NCBI RefSeq assembly: GCF_008017535.1 | Contig: NZ_VRUA01000029.1 | Location: forward strand, 1 to 33,223 | Source: Ottowia flava | GTDB taxonomy: Bacteria > Pseudomonadota > Gammaproteobacteria > Burkholderiales > Burkholderiaceae_C | Reading direction: 5' to 3' | DNA length: 33,223 bases | Shown: positions 10,067-17,980 of the stretch, piece by piece | Position numbering within the stretch: position 1 is the first letter of the stretch | Layout: every line of letters begins with the position of its first letter | Translations under genes and position numbers: made by a program | Notes under the pieces: generated by a model | Database searches by the model: none | Told to the model about the DNA's origin: nothing | Seen by the model: the letters and a program-made list of their open reading frames with translations, nothing else

Positions 10067-11113
10067 ATGGAAAACCTCGACGTCACCGTGCTGCGGGCGC
10101 TGCGCGACTGGCGTGCCGGCGGCCACCACGCATTGATGGCCACGGTGGTGCGCACCTGGGGTTCGTCGCCGCGGCCCGTGGGCTCGATCATGGCGCTGGA
10201 CCAATCCGGTGCGGTGATCGGCTCGGTCTCAGGCGGCTGCATTGAAGACGATCTGATCGCGCGCTACACCCACGCCGCCGCGGCCGACGCGCTGAAGGCA
10301 GCACCCGATGGCGCGCCGCAGTTCGTCAAGTACGGCATCAGCGCCGACGAAGCGCACCGCTTCGGCCTGCCGTGCGGCGGCACGCTGGAGCTGCTGCTCG
10401 AATTCGACCCCGACGCCGCCGCGCTGGCCGAGCTGGTGCGCCTGCTGGAAGCGGGCGGCCTGGTGCAGCGCAGCATCGACCTGCGCAGCGGCCAGGTGCG
10501 CCTGACGCCGGCCAACGCGCCCACGGCCTTGCGCTGCAGCGACGCCGAACTGGCCAACACCTTCGGCCCCGAATACCGCATGCTGATCATCGGCGCCGGG
10601 CAGATGAGCGAATACCTGGCGACCATGGCGCAGTTCTGCGGCTTTTCGGTCACCGTGTGCGATCCACGCGAGGAATACCGCGGCGGCTGGAGCGTGCCGG
10701 GCACGCGCGTCGTGGCCGACATGCCCGACGACGTCGTCACCGCCTTCCAGCCCGACCGCCGCAGCTGCGTGATCGCCCTGACGCACGACCCAAAGTTGGA
10801 CGATCTGGCGCTGCTGGAGGCGCTGCAAAGCGACGCCTTCTACATCGGCGCTTTAGGCAGCCGGCGCAACAACGACGCCCGCCGACGCCGGCTGATCGAG
10901 CACTTCGACCAGACCGAAGACAGCCTGGCGCGCCTGCGCGGCCCGGTCGGCATCTACATCGGCAGCAAGACCCCGCCAGAGATCGCGGTCAGCGTCATGG
11001 CCGAGGTGCTGGCCGTGAAGAACGGCTTGGCGCTGCCGAGCGAGTTGAACGTGGCGCACGTCAAAGACCAGCAAGGCGTGGCCGGCGCGGGTTCCGCCTG
11101 CGTCGTCGGCTGA
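10067..11113 (+). CDS. XdhC/CoxI-family molybdenum enzyme maturation protein
   Basis: This 348-residue protein has the two-part XdhC/CoxI layout: an N-terminal XdhC domain (residues about 15-80; TWGSSPRPVGSIMAL and GSVSGGCIEDDL are diagnostic) and a C-terminal Rossmann domain (about 170-320; IIGAGQMSEYLA, then YIGALGSRRN). XdhC binds and protects the molybdenum cofactor, helps its sulfuration and delivers it to the apoenzyme. CoxF and CoxI share this fold, so I cannot decide between those names. AAGGAG precedes the ATG. It overlaps no neighbour but lies only 19 bp after the CoxG-like gene. Confidence 0.92.
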   Translation: MENLDVTVLRALRDWRAGGHHALMATVVRTWGSSPRPVGSIMALDQSGAVIGSVSGGCIEDDLIARYTHAAAADALKAAPDGAPQFVKYGISADEAHRFGLPCGGTLELLLEFDPDAAALAELVRLLEAGGLVQRSIDLRSGQVRLTPANAPTALRCSDAELANTFGPEYRMLIIGAGQMSEYLATMAQFCGFSVTVCDPREEYRGGWSVPGTRVVADMPDDVVTAFQPDRRSCVIALTHDPKLDDLALLEALQSDAFYIGALGSRRNNDARRRRLIEHFDQTEDSLARLRGPVGIYIGSKTPPEIAVSVMAEVLAVKNGLALPSELNVAHVKDQQGVAGAGSACVVG

Positions 11114-11797
11114 GTGACGGAAGGCCGCGCTGCAACGGGCCAGGGCGCTGGCATGGCCGCTGTCGTCATGGCCGCAGGCGCCGGCCGGCGCATGGGCGGG
11201 CGGCCCAAGGCGTTGCTGCAGCGCGATGGCGAAAGCCTGCTGGCCCGCCAGATCGGCTTGCTGCAGGCGGGCGACGTCCGCCAGGTGGTGGTCGTGCTGG
11301 GGCACCACGCCGAGCGCCTGCAGCCGCTGGTGGCGCAACTCGCAGCCGACCACCCTGTGCTGGACCTGCGCAGCACCCGCAACCCGCGTCCAGACGACGG
11401 CACGGGTGGGTCCCTGCGTTGCGGGCTGGCCGCGCTGCCGCCCGCGCTGGACGCCGTGGTGGTGCTGCTGGCCGATCAGCCGCTGCTGGCGCTGGACGAC
11501 CTTCGGGCGGTGCTGGCCGCGTGGTGTGCGCGACCGCCGGGCATCGACCTGGTGGTGCCAACGCACGCCGGTCAGCCCGGCCACCCGCTGGTTTTCGGAC
11601 CCACCGTGCGCGCGGCGGTGCAGGGCGCCACGGACAGCGGCGGCGTGCGCGAATGGCGGCGCGCGCACCCGGACCGGGTGCAGTCGCTGGCGCTGGCGCA
11701 CGCCCGTTGCACCACGGATCTGGACACACCGGACGACCTGGTGCGCCTACGGGATGAGCTGGGCGTGGACCTGCGCTGGCCGGATGCGGAATACTGA
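11114..11797 (+). CDS. MobA/MocA-like molybdopterin nucleotidyltransferase
   Basis: This is an NTP-transferase-fold protein of up to 227 residues. The nucleotide-binding loop MAAGAGRRMGGRPK spans residues 19-32, and the metal-binding motif LLADQP has D121. In this operon position it should attach CMP to molybdopterin (MocA activity), giving the cytosine dinucleotide used by this enzyme family. The frame starts with GTG directly after the XdhC stop (TGAGTG), giving translational coupling. An ATG at 11153 is an alternative start but would leave almost nothing before the nucleotide loop. It is the last gene of the operon. Confidence 0.85.
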   Translation: MTEGRAATGQGAGMAAVVMAAGAGRRMGGRPKALLQRDGESLLARQIGLLQAGDVRQVVVVLGHHAERLQPLVAQLAADHPVLDLRSTRNPRPDDGTGGSLRCGLAALPPALDAVVVLLADQPLLALDDLRAVLAAWCARPPGIDLVVPTHAGQPGHPLVFGPTVRAAVQGATDSGGVREWRRAHPDRVQSLALAHARCTTDLDTPDDLVRLRDELGVDLRWPDAEY

Positions 11798-11807
11798 AGA
11801 AAAGTGC

Positions 11808-11869
11808 CTCCAGCCCTTTTTGGATCAGCGCAGACAGCTATCTTTGCAATAGCAAAATACTTTTGACAA
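11808..11869. repeat. Interspersed repeat, copy 3 (divergent)
   Basis: AAAAGTGCCTCCAGCCC, then CAGCGCAGACAGCTATC and a short AT-rich tail. It is a variant of the same element, in the orientation of copy 2, and ends the 3' side of the molybdenum hydroxylase operon. Confidence 0.65.
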
Positions 11870-11974
11870 ACCAATGAACCGGCGCGGCACGCCCGGCGCC
11901 CGGCACGCCGCGACATGGGCGGGGCGTGCGTCCCCGGCCGGCAAGGCCCGGCGCACCGCCCCAGGTTGACCGCG

Positions 11975-11994
11975 CCGATGCGTCAGCGCATCGG
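11975..11994 (-). terminator. Hairpin after the TonB receptor gene
   Basis: CCGATGCG (11975-11982) and CGCATCGG (11987-11994) form an 8-bp stem with loop TCAG, 11 bp beyond the receptor stop codon. There is no T-run, so it is a possible terminator or mRNA-end stabiliser rather than a canonical rho-independent site. The rest of 11870-12005 is GC-rich and featureless. Confidence 0.4.
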
Positions 11995-12005
11995 TCGTGC
12001 GCGCG

Positions 12006-14174
12006 TCAGAACTTCACATCCGCCCGCAGCCAGAGCGTGCGTCCTGGTTCGTTGATGCCCGTGCCGCCGGGGTAGCCGAAGTCCGCGTTGCCGGCCAGGT
12101 TCAGGTGCTCGGCGTAGGTCTTGTCGAACAGGTTGTCGACGCCCACGGCCAGCTTCAGCTGCTTGTTGATGCGGTAGCCGGCGTGCAGCGAAAACACGCC
12201 AAAGCCGGCGCTGCGGCCCAGGTCCTGGCCGACCACGTTGCCTTCGCCCTTGGCCACACGCCGCTGCGCTGCGACCAGGCGCCACAGCGCGCCTGCGCTC
12301 CACGGGCCTTGCGCGTAGCTCAGGCCCATCTTGGCCTCCAGCGGCGGCACCTGCGGCAGCGGCCGGCCGTCGCTGGTGTTGCGACCCCAGTTGTAGGCCA
12401 GCGTGCCTTGCACGGTCCACGCATCGCCCAGCCGGTGGCTGCCGCCCAGTTCCAGCCCGGCGGTGCGCGCGTTGACGTTGCGCACGGCCGAGCCCATGCC
12501 CTGGTAGTTGAACAGGATGTAGTCCTGCACCCGGCCGACGTAAGCCGAGCCCCAGGCCTGCCAGTCCTGGGACTTCCAGTTCACGCCGACGTCCAGCTGC
12601 GTGGTTTTCTCGGGCTTCAGGCTGCCAAAGGCGTTGCCCTTGCCGGCCGCGCTGTTGCCGGGCGAGATCAGCTCCCAGTAGTCCGGAAAGCGCTGCACGT
12701 GGCCGAGGCCCACGTAAGCGGTGGCGCCTTCTGCCAATTGACGCTCCCAGCGCAGGAAACCGCTGGGCAAGGCCTTGCGCTGGCGGTGGTTGCTGGCCAT
12801 CGGCGCAGGCACCGGGCGGGGCATGCCCATGTCCATCGCACGCGCGGCGGACCTGCCTGACATTCCGCCGCCCATATCGCCCATGCCGTGTCCGCCCATG
12901 TCGCCGCCGCCCATGCCACCTGCGTCGGCGGGATAGCGCCAGGCGTCGGCGCGGTCCAGGCGCAGGCCACCGACCCAACGGGTATCGGGTGAGGCGCGCC
13001 AGTTGGCTTCAGCGAACACGCCGGTCTGGTTGAAGCGGGCGTCGCGCCGCCAGGCCTGGGCGCTGTAAGGGCGCATCGGCGTGCCGTTGCGCACGTCGTG
13101 CGGGCTGCGGGTGAAGTCCAGTCCGGTGACGACCGACACGCTGTCGCTGGGCGCCAGCGTGGCCGCCACGCGCCCGCCCGTGGTGGTGCGCCGCACGTTG
13201 CTGGCCATGCCGCCGGCCATCATGCCGGTGCTGGGCGGCTCGCGCAGGGTGAAGTTGTCCATCACGTGGTCGGCCTGGTTGCGGTAGATCTGCGCTTCCA
13301 GCTTGGCAAACCAGGGCGTGATGTGCTGCTTTTCGAAACGCAGGCCAAAGCTTTCACGCTTGAACTGCGTGCCGTCCATGCCGCGCCCGCCGTAGCGCGC
13401 CTCGCCGTCACCGGCGCCCGCGCTCAGCTCCACCAGGGTGTGGGCGTCGGGCGTCCAGCCCAGGGCCACGTCGGTGTTCCACTTGTCCCAGGCCGAGGGC
13501 ACGCGCTGGCCGCGTCCGTCCTGGTAATCGCCACTGTGCGAACGGTTGGCGGTGGCGCGCAGGTACAGCTGATCGTTGCCCGCCTCGAAGTCGGCGGTCT
13601 GGTCGTTGCGCCCGGCGCTGGCGCCTTGCAAGGTGCCGGTGAAATGCACCGGGCCGTCGCTGAAATCTGGGCGTTCGCGGTCGAAGCGCACCACGCCGGC
13701 CGAGGCGCCGGGGCCCCACAGCACGGTCTGCGGGCCTTTCACCACGGTCAGCGTGTCGAAGGTTTCGGGCGAGATGTAGGAGCTGGGCGAATCCATGCGC
13801 GCCGGGCAGGCGCCCTGCATCTGCGTGCCGTTGGTCAGCAGCGGCAGGCGCGATCCGAACTGCCCGCGGAACACAGGGTCGCTGTTGGATCCGCCACTGC
13901 GGATGGCCGAGAAGCCGGGAATCGTCTTGAGGTAATCGGCCGCGTCGCTGGCCGGCACGGGTTGGCGCGGCTGTTTGGGGTCGGCCACGATTTGCGCCGG
14001 CGAATGGTCGTGCACAGCGGTGACCACGGTGTCGGGCAGCGAAGGCGCTTCGTTGGCGCTGGCCGCGTCATCGGCCGCGTAGGCAGCGCTGGTCAGCAGC
14101 GCCAGGCAGGCCAGTGCGCAAGGTGTGAGGGTGGGGCGGGAACACGCACGCCCCGGCAGGAAGGAAGCCATCAT
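12006..14174 (-). CDS. TonB-dependent copper receptor (OprC/NosA-like)
   Basis: This outer-membrane receptor has about 722 residues, with a signal peptide ending in TSAAYA. A plug domain follows (DAADYLKTIPGFSAIRSGG, VVKGPQTVLWGPGASAGVV), then a 22-strand barrel ending in the aromatic residue F (RADVKF). The plug segment TQMQGACPARMDSPSSYI places Cys and Met four apart, the CxxxM arrangement reported as the copper site of Pseudomonas OprC. A loop at nt 12800-12925 is unusually rich in Met, Gly and His. Both features support copper as ligand. Neither the ATG at 14174 nor one at 14201 has a clear ribosome-binding site; I chose 14174 for the more normal signal peptide. A DUF2946 gene precedes it. 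Confidence 0.88.
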   Translation of the reverse strand: MMASFLPGRACSRPTLTPCALACLALLTSAAYAADDAASANEAPSLPDTVVTAVHDHSPAQIVADPKQPRQPVPASDAADYLKTIPGFSAIRSGGSNSDPVFRGQFGSRLPLLTNGTQMQGACPARMDSPSSYISPETFDTLTVVKGPQTVLWGPGASAGVVRFDRERPDFSDGPVHFTGTLQGASAGRNDQTADFEAGNDQLYLRATANRSHSGDYQDGRGQRVPSAWDKWNTDVALGWTPDAHTLVELSAGAGDGEARYGGRGMDGTQFKRESFGLRFEKQHITPWFAKLEAQIYRNQADHVMDNFTLREPPSTGMMAGGMASNVRRTTTGGRVAATLAPSDSVSVVTGLDFTRSPHDVRNGTPMRPYSAQAWRRDARFNQTGVFAEANWRASPDTRWVGGLRLDRADAWRYPADAGGMGGGDMGGHGMGDMGGGMSGRSAARAMDMGMPRPVPAPMASNHRQRKALPSGFLRWERQLAEGATAYVGLGHVQRFPDYWELISPGNSAAGKGNAFGSLKPEKTTQLDVGVNWKSQDWQAWGSAYVGRVQDYILFNYQGMGSAVRNVNARTAGLELGGSHRLGDAWTVQGTLAYNWGRNTSDGRPLPQVPPLEAKMGLSYAQGPWSAGALWRLVAAQRRVAKGEGNVVGQDLGRSAGFGVFSLHAGYRINKQLKLAVGVDNLFDKTYAEHLNLAGNADFGYPGGTGINEPGRTLWLRADVKF

Positions 14175-14277
14175 GAGAAAAAATCCACGCCCGAACGCCA
14201 TGCCGCGCGCAGGCGCGGGCCACGTTCAGACAGACAGAGAAAGACCGCGCCGGCCGCGACGGCAGCGCGCGAGAAGG

Positions 14278-14685
14278 TCAGGCGTGGAGGAGGGCGGGCG
14301 GCCCGCGCGCGGGCAAGGGCGCGCGCGCCACCCAGGCGGGCACCGCAGAGGTGGCGTGAGGGCGCAGCGTGCTGGTCGCCGGCAGCGGCAGGCGCGCCGG
14401 TGCCAGCGCGAACGCCGGCGGCGTGGCCAGCGCCAGGCAGAGCAGACAGTCGGGGTCGCTGTGGTGCGACGAGCCCGCAGGCGCGTCGCTGCCATGGCCC
14501 CAAGTGTGGCTGCCACCGTCGGGTGCCGTGGTGCACACGTCGAGCGGCAGCAAGGTGGGCATCGCCGCGCGTGCCTGCACCCCCGCGGCCAGGGCCACCA
14601 GCCAGGCGAGCGCGAGCACCGTGAAGACCACGGTGTGCAGACGCTTGCGTTGACGGAAGCCCTGGAGCATGCCGGAATTATCCAT
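14278..14685 (-). CDS. DUF2946-family protein
   Basis: This is a small protein of about 135 residues. An N-terminal signal-anchor-like segment (HTVVFTVLALAWLVALAAG) precedes a His/Ser-rich stretch (SHTWGHGSDAPAGSSHHSD) and the motif DCLLCLALA. Proteins of this family (DUF2946) have a CxxC-type DCxLC motif and are often found next to copper TonB receptors, which is the case here. A periplasmic or membrane-attached role in copper handling is inferred; no biochemical function is known to me. Start codons at 14694, 14685 and 14670 are all possible and none has a good ribosome-binding site at normal spacing. Confidence 0.7.
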   Translation of the reverse strand: MDNSGMLQGFRQRKRLHTVVFTVLALAWLVALAAGVQARAAMPTLLPLDVCTTAPDGGSHTWGHGSDAPAGSSHHSDPDCLLCLALATPPAFALAPARLPLPATSTLRPHATSAVPAWVARAPLPARGPPALLHA

Positions 14686-14814
14686 GCCCTCCATGTCGGA
14701 AAGCGGACAGAAGGCGTGCTGGGATGGCGCGCCAGCCAGCGGTGCAATGCGTCGCGGCCCCGATTTGCGCGGCAGGTGCCGAGAGATGAGCGCCCACCAA
14801 GCGCCGCCTGCGGA

Positions 14815-14825
14815 CTGCACTGCAG
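14815..14825. promoter_or_regulatory. Candidate IclR operator: CTGCA-C-TGCAG
   Basis: This perfect 11-bp palindrome (13 bp with the flanking A/T pair) lies 80 bp before the ligase start and upstream of a TAGACT -10-like box (14870-14875). The same 11 bp occur at 20134-20144 between the IclR gene and the monooxygenase gene. Shared use by the IclR regulator is inference. Confidence 0.45.
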
Positions 14826-14904
14826 TTTTCGTCGCACGGCCAAGGCACGCCAAAACGGCAGGCGCGGCCTAGACTGTGTCCGGCCATTTCTTCCACCCCA
14901 ACGC

Positions 14905-16461
14905 ATGCCGCAGCCGCCGTTTCGCCCCCAACGCCTCCACGAACTCATCACGCCGTGGGTCCGCCAGCAGCCCGGGCGCCTGGCGCTGCGCGACGACCAC
15001 GTGCGTTACAGCTACGCCGAACTGGACGCTGCCGCGCGGGCCGTGGCAGAAAGTCTGCGCGACAGCGGTGTACGCGCCGGCGACCGCGTGATGATCGTCG
15101 GTGAGAACTGCGCGGCCACGCCGCTGATCGCGCTGGCCACCAGCCGGCTGGACGCCTGGGTCTGCATCGTCAACGGGCGCCTGTCCGCGCGCGAAGTCGA
15201 CAGCGTCATCGCGCACGCCACGCCGCGCCGCGTGTTCTACACCACGCGCGTCTCGCCCGAGGCACTCGGCCATGCTGAGCGCCATGGCGCCGAAGCCATC
15301 GATTGGCCACAGCTCGGGCCGATGCACATGGGGCCGCTGAACGCGGACGCCGCACCCGAACCGACCAGCGCCGACGCGCGCGAGCAGGTCGCGGCGCTGA
15401 TCTACACCAGCGGCACCTCGGGCGCGCCCAAGGGGGTGATGCTGACGCACGCCAACCTGATCTTCACCGCCGGCATTGCGGGCACCGTGCGCGGCATGCA
15501 CCCGCAGGACCTGATCTACGGCGTGCTGCCCATGGCGCACATCGTCGGCCTGGCCTCCCAGGTGCTGGGCGCGCTGGCCAGCGGCGCGGGCGTGTGGCTG
15601 TCGCCGCGCTTTGCGCCCGAGCGGCTGGCGGCCGCACTGGGCGAAGGCGTAACCAGCTTCACCGGCGTGCCCGCCATGTACGCGCGCCTGCTGGACTGGC
15701 TGCGCGAACAGGGCCGAACACTGGACGCGCCGCAGCTGCGCGCCATCGGCGTGGCAGGCTCGCCGCTGACGCCCGGGTTGAAGGCCGCGATTGAAACCGC
15801 TTTCCGCCACCCGGTGCTCAACGGCTACGGCCTGACCGAAACCGCACCCACCATCGCCCAGGTGCGCGCCGACGCGCCGCGCAGCGACTGTTCGGTGGGC
15901 CAGCCGGTGCCGGGCATCGCGGTGCGCGTGGTGGGCCCGGACGGCGTCGACCTGCCTGCGGGCGGCACGGGCGAGCTGTGGGTGCGCGGCCCCAACGTCA
16001 TGAAGGGCTACTACCGCAACGCCGCGCTCACGGCCGAGGCGCTGGGCGCGGACGGCTGGTTTCGCACCGGCGATCTGGCGCGCCAGGGCGACGATGGCGC
16101 GCTGTACATCGCCGGGCGCAGCAAGGAGCTGATCATCCGATCGGGCTTCAACGTCTACCCGCTGGAGGTGGAGCAGGTCATCAACGCCTTCCCCGGCGTG
16201 GTGCAGTCGGCCGTGGTCGGCCGCACCGTGGGCCACAACGAGGAGGTGGTCGCCTTCGTCGAAGTGCCCGAAGGCCGCGCGCTGGACGAAGCCGCGCTGC
16301 GCCAGCACCTGCGCGCCAACCTGTCGCCCTACAAGCAGCCGGCCGAAATCCGCCGGATGACGCAACTGCCCGCCGCGCCGACCGGCAAGCTGCTCAAGGC
16401 CGTCATGAAGCAAATGGCCGAACGGGCCGAGCCCGAGCCCGCGCCCGATAAGCCGCACTGA
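14905..16461 (+). CDS. Class I adenylate-forming enzyme (acyl-CoA ligase-like)
   Basis: This 518-residue ATP-dependent acid:CoA ligase has P-loop YTSGTSGAPKGVM from residue 167, the A5 motif YGLTETAP and the A7 motif FRTGDLA. The hinge YIAGRSKELIIRSGFNVYP and the catalytic lysine K495 in PTGK complete the set. It should activate a carboxylic acid to its CoA thioester in the cytosol. The substrate pocket cannot be read reliably; medium-chain or aromatic acids are possible. The open frame continues far upstream, but that part is antisense to the DUF2946 and receptor genes. The ATG at 14905, after a TAGACT box and a very short leader, fits the family N-terminus. It leads an SDR, isomerase-like and Bug gene series on the same strand. 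Confidence 0.9.
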   Translation: MPQPPFRPQRLHELITPWVRQQPGRLALRDDHVRYSYAELDAAARAVAESLRDSGVRAGDRVMIVGENCAATPLIALATSRLDAWVCIVNGRLSAREVDSVIAHATPRRVFYTTRVSPEALGHAERHGAEAIDWPQLGPMHMGPLNADAAPEPTSADAREQVAALIYTSGTSGAPKGVMLTHANLIFTAGIAGTVRGMHPQDLIYGVLPMAHIVGLASQVLGALASGAGVWLSPRFAPERLAAALGEGVTSFTGVPAMYARLLDWLREQGRTLDAPQLRAIGVAGSPLTPGLKAAIETAFRHPVLNGYGLTETAPTIAQVRADAPRSDCSVGQPVPGIAVRVVGPDGVDLPAGGTGELWVRGPNVMKGYYRNAALTAEALGADGWFRTGDLARQGDDGALYIAGRSKELIIRSGFNVYPLEVEQVINAFPGVVQSAVVGRTVGHNEEVVAFVEVPEGRALDEAALRQHLRANLSPYKQPAEIRRMTQLPAAPTGKLLKAVMKQMAERAEPEPAPDKPH

Positions 16462-16489
16462 ACCCTCTCACACCTCACACAGGAGCCCC

Positions 16490-17227
16490 ATGCCCGAAAC
16501 CACCTCCAAAAAAGCCGCGCTGATCATCGGCGCCGGCGACGCCACCGGCGGTGCCATCGCCCGCCGCTTCGCCCGCGAGGGCTACATCGCCTGCGTCACG
16601 CGCCGCAGCGCCGACAAGCTGGCGCCGCTGATCGAGCAGATCCAGGCCGAGGGCGGCGTCGCCCACGGCTTTGGCAGCGACGCGCGCAAGGAAGAAGAGA
16701 TGGTGGAGTTGGTGGCCAAGATCGAGCGCGACATCGCCCCCATTGAAGTGGCCGTCTTCAACATCGGCGCCAACGTGCGCTTTCCGATCACCGAAACCAC
16801 GGCCCGCGTGTACTTCAAGGTGTGGGAGATGGCGTGCTTTGGCGGCTTTCTGATGGGCCGCGAAGTCGCCAAGGCCATGCTGCCACGCGGGCGCGGCACC
16901 ATCATCTTCACCGGCGCCACCGCCAGCCTGCGTGGGCGCGAGGGTTTTGCCGCGTTTGCGGGCGCCAAGCATGCGCTGCGCGCGCTGGCGCAAAGCATGG
17001 CGCGCGAGCTGTGGCCCAAGGGCATCCACGTCGCCCACCCGGTGATCGACAGCGCGATCGACACCGAGTTCATCCGCACCCAGTTTCCGGAGCGCTACGC
17101 GCTGAAAGAACAGGAAGGCATCCTCAACCCCGAGCACATCGCCGACCTGTACTGGCAGATCCACCAGCAGCCACGCGACGCCTGGACGCACGAGACCGAG
17201 ATCCGGCCGTGGATGGAAGCTTGGTGA
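16490..17227 (+). CDS. Atypical short-chain dehydrogenase/reductase
   Basis: This 245-residue Rossmann-fold protein carries the nucleotide motif GAGDATGGAIAR (residues 14-25) in place of TGxxxGxG. FNIGAN (90-95) stands in place of NNAG. The catalytic YxxxK is replaced by F156-A-G-A-K160: the lysine remains but the tyrosine is phenylalanine. The rest of the SDR core (ALRALAQSMARELWPKGIHVAHPVID) is well conserved, so the gene is not decayed. A member of a naturally Tyr-less SDR subgroup is more likely than a mutant; it may bind NAD(P) but use different chemistry or act as a non-catalytic partner. AGGAG precedes the ATG, 28 bp after the ligase stop. Confidence 0.9.
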   Translation: MPETTSKKAALIIGAGDATGGAIARRFAREGYIACVTRRSADKLAPLIEQIQAEGGVAHGFGSDARKEEEMVELVAKIERDIAPIEVAVFNIGANVRFPITETTARVYFKVWEMACFGGFLMGREVAKAMLPRGRGTIIFTGATASLRGREGFAAFAGAKHALRALAQSMARELWPKGIHVAHPVIDSAIDTEFIRTQFPERYALKEQEGILNPEHIADLYWQIHQQPRDAWTHETEIRPWMEAW

Positions 17228-17281
17228 AAATAGGCTTGCGGCCCTACAGCCACCTGCGCAAGCAGCTATTGTTTTGATACT
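17226..17281. repeat. Interspersed repeat, copy 4
   Basis: TAGGCTTGCGGCCCTACAG, then CCACCTGCGCAAGCAGCTATTG. It begins at the last bases of the SDR gene's stop codon and occupies most of the 97-bp gap before the isomerase-like gene. Confidence 0.75.
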
Positions 17282-17324
17282 CCATTGATTTCGTCGAATT
17301 CACTTTTCACAGAGGAAACCCGCC

Positions 17325-17945
17325 ATGAACCAGCCCGTCTCCGTCCAGTTCCTGTTCGACTTCGGCAGCCCGAACGCCTACCTGGCGCACAAGGTCATTC
17401 CCGACATTGAAGCGCGCACCGGCGCGCGTTTTGAGTACGTGCCCGTGCTGCTGGGCGGCCTGTTCAAGCTGGCCAACAACCGCTCGCCAATGGAGGCCAA
17501 CGCCGACATCCCGCTCAAGCGCGCGTACGACATGCTGGAGATGAAGCGCTTCATCCAGCGCCACGGCCTTGGCCAGTTCAAGATGAACCCGCACTTTCCG
17601 GTCAACACGCTGGGCATCATGCGCGGCGCGGTGGCCGCGCAGCAGGCGGGCGTGCTGGCGCCGTACGTGGACGCGGTGTACGCCAGCATGTGGGAGCGCG
17701 GCGCCAACATGGCCGACCCGGCGGTGATCGCCAGCGAACTCACGGCGGCTGGCCTGGACGCAGCCGCGCTCATGGCCGCCACGCAGGACGCGGCCGTCAA
17801 GGACCAACTGCTGGCCAACACGCAGGCCGCCCACGCGCGCGGTGCGTTCGGCTCGCCGACCTTTTTTGTCGGCGACGACATCTACTTTGGCAAGGACCGT
17901 CTGCGCGAGATCGAAGACCAGATCGTGCGCGCCCAGACCGCCTGA
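17325..17945 (+). CDS. 2-hydroxychromene-2-carboxylate isomerase-like (GST kappa/DsbA fold)
   Basis: This 206-residue thioredoxin-fold protein of the DsbA/HCCA isomerase family has the active-site segment FDFGSPNAYLA. S15 occupies the place where DsbA has its first cysteine, as in HCCA isomerases and kappa-class glutathione transferases. The C-terminal half contains the typical GAFGSPTFFVGDDIYFGKDRL. HCCA isomerase acts in naphthalene degradation and uses glutathione, but many family members serve other aromatic or acid pathways; no other naphthalene genes are present. AGAGGAAA precedes the ATG at 17325. It probably works with the ligase and SDR of the same cluster. Confidence 0.88.
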   Translation: MNQPVSVQFLFDFGSPNAYLAHKVIPDIEARTGARFEYVPVLLGGLFKLANNRSPMEANADIPLKRAYDMLEMKRFIQRHGLGQFKMNPHFPVNTLGIMRGAVAAQQAGVLAPYVDAVYASMWERGANMADPAVIASELTAAGLDAAALMAATQDAAVKDQLLANTQAAHARGAFGSPTFFVGDDIYFGKDRLREIEDQIVRAQTA

Positions 17946-17980
17946 ACCTCACCACAACGACACAAGGAGACAAGCCACCC

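Noticed and set aside
14125-14904. Upstream extension of the acyl-CoA ligase frame by 260 codons
   Set aside because: It is antisense to the DUF2946 and TonB receptor genes and has low-complexity Arg-rich translation; the family N-terminus begins at 14905.
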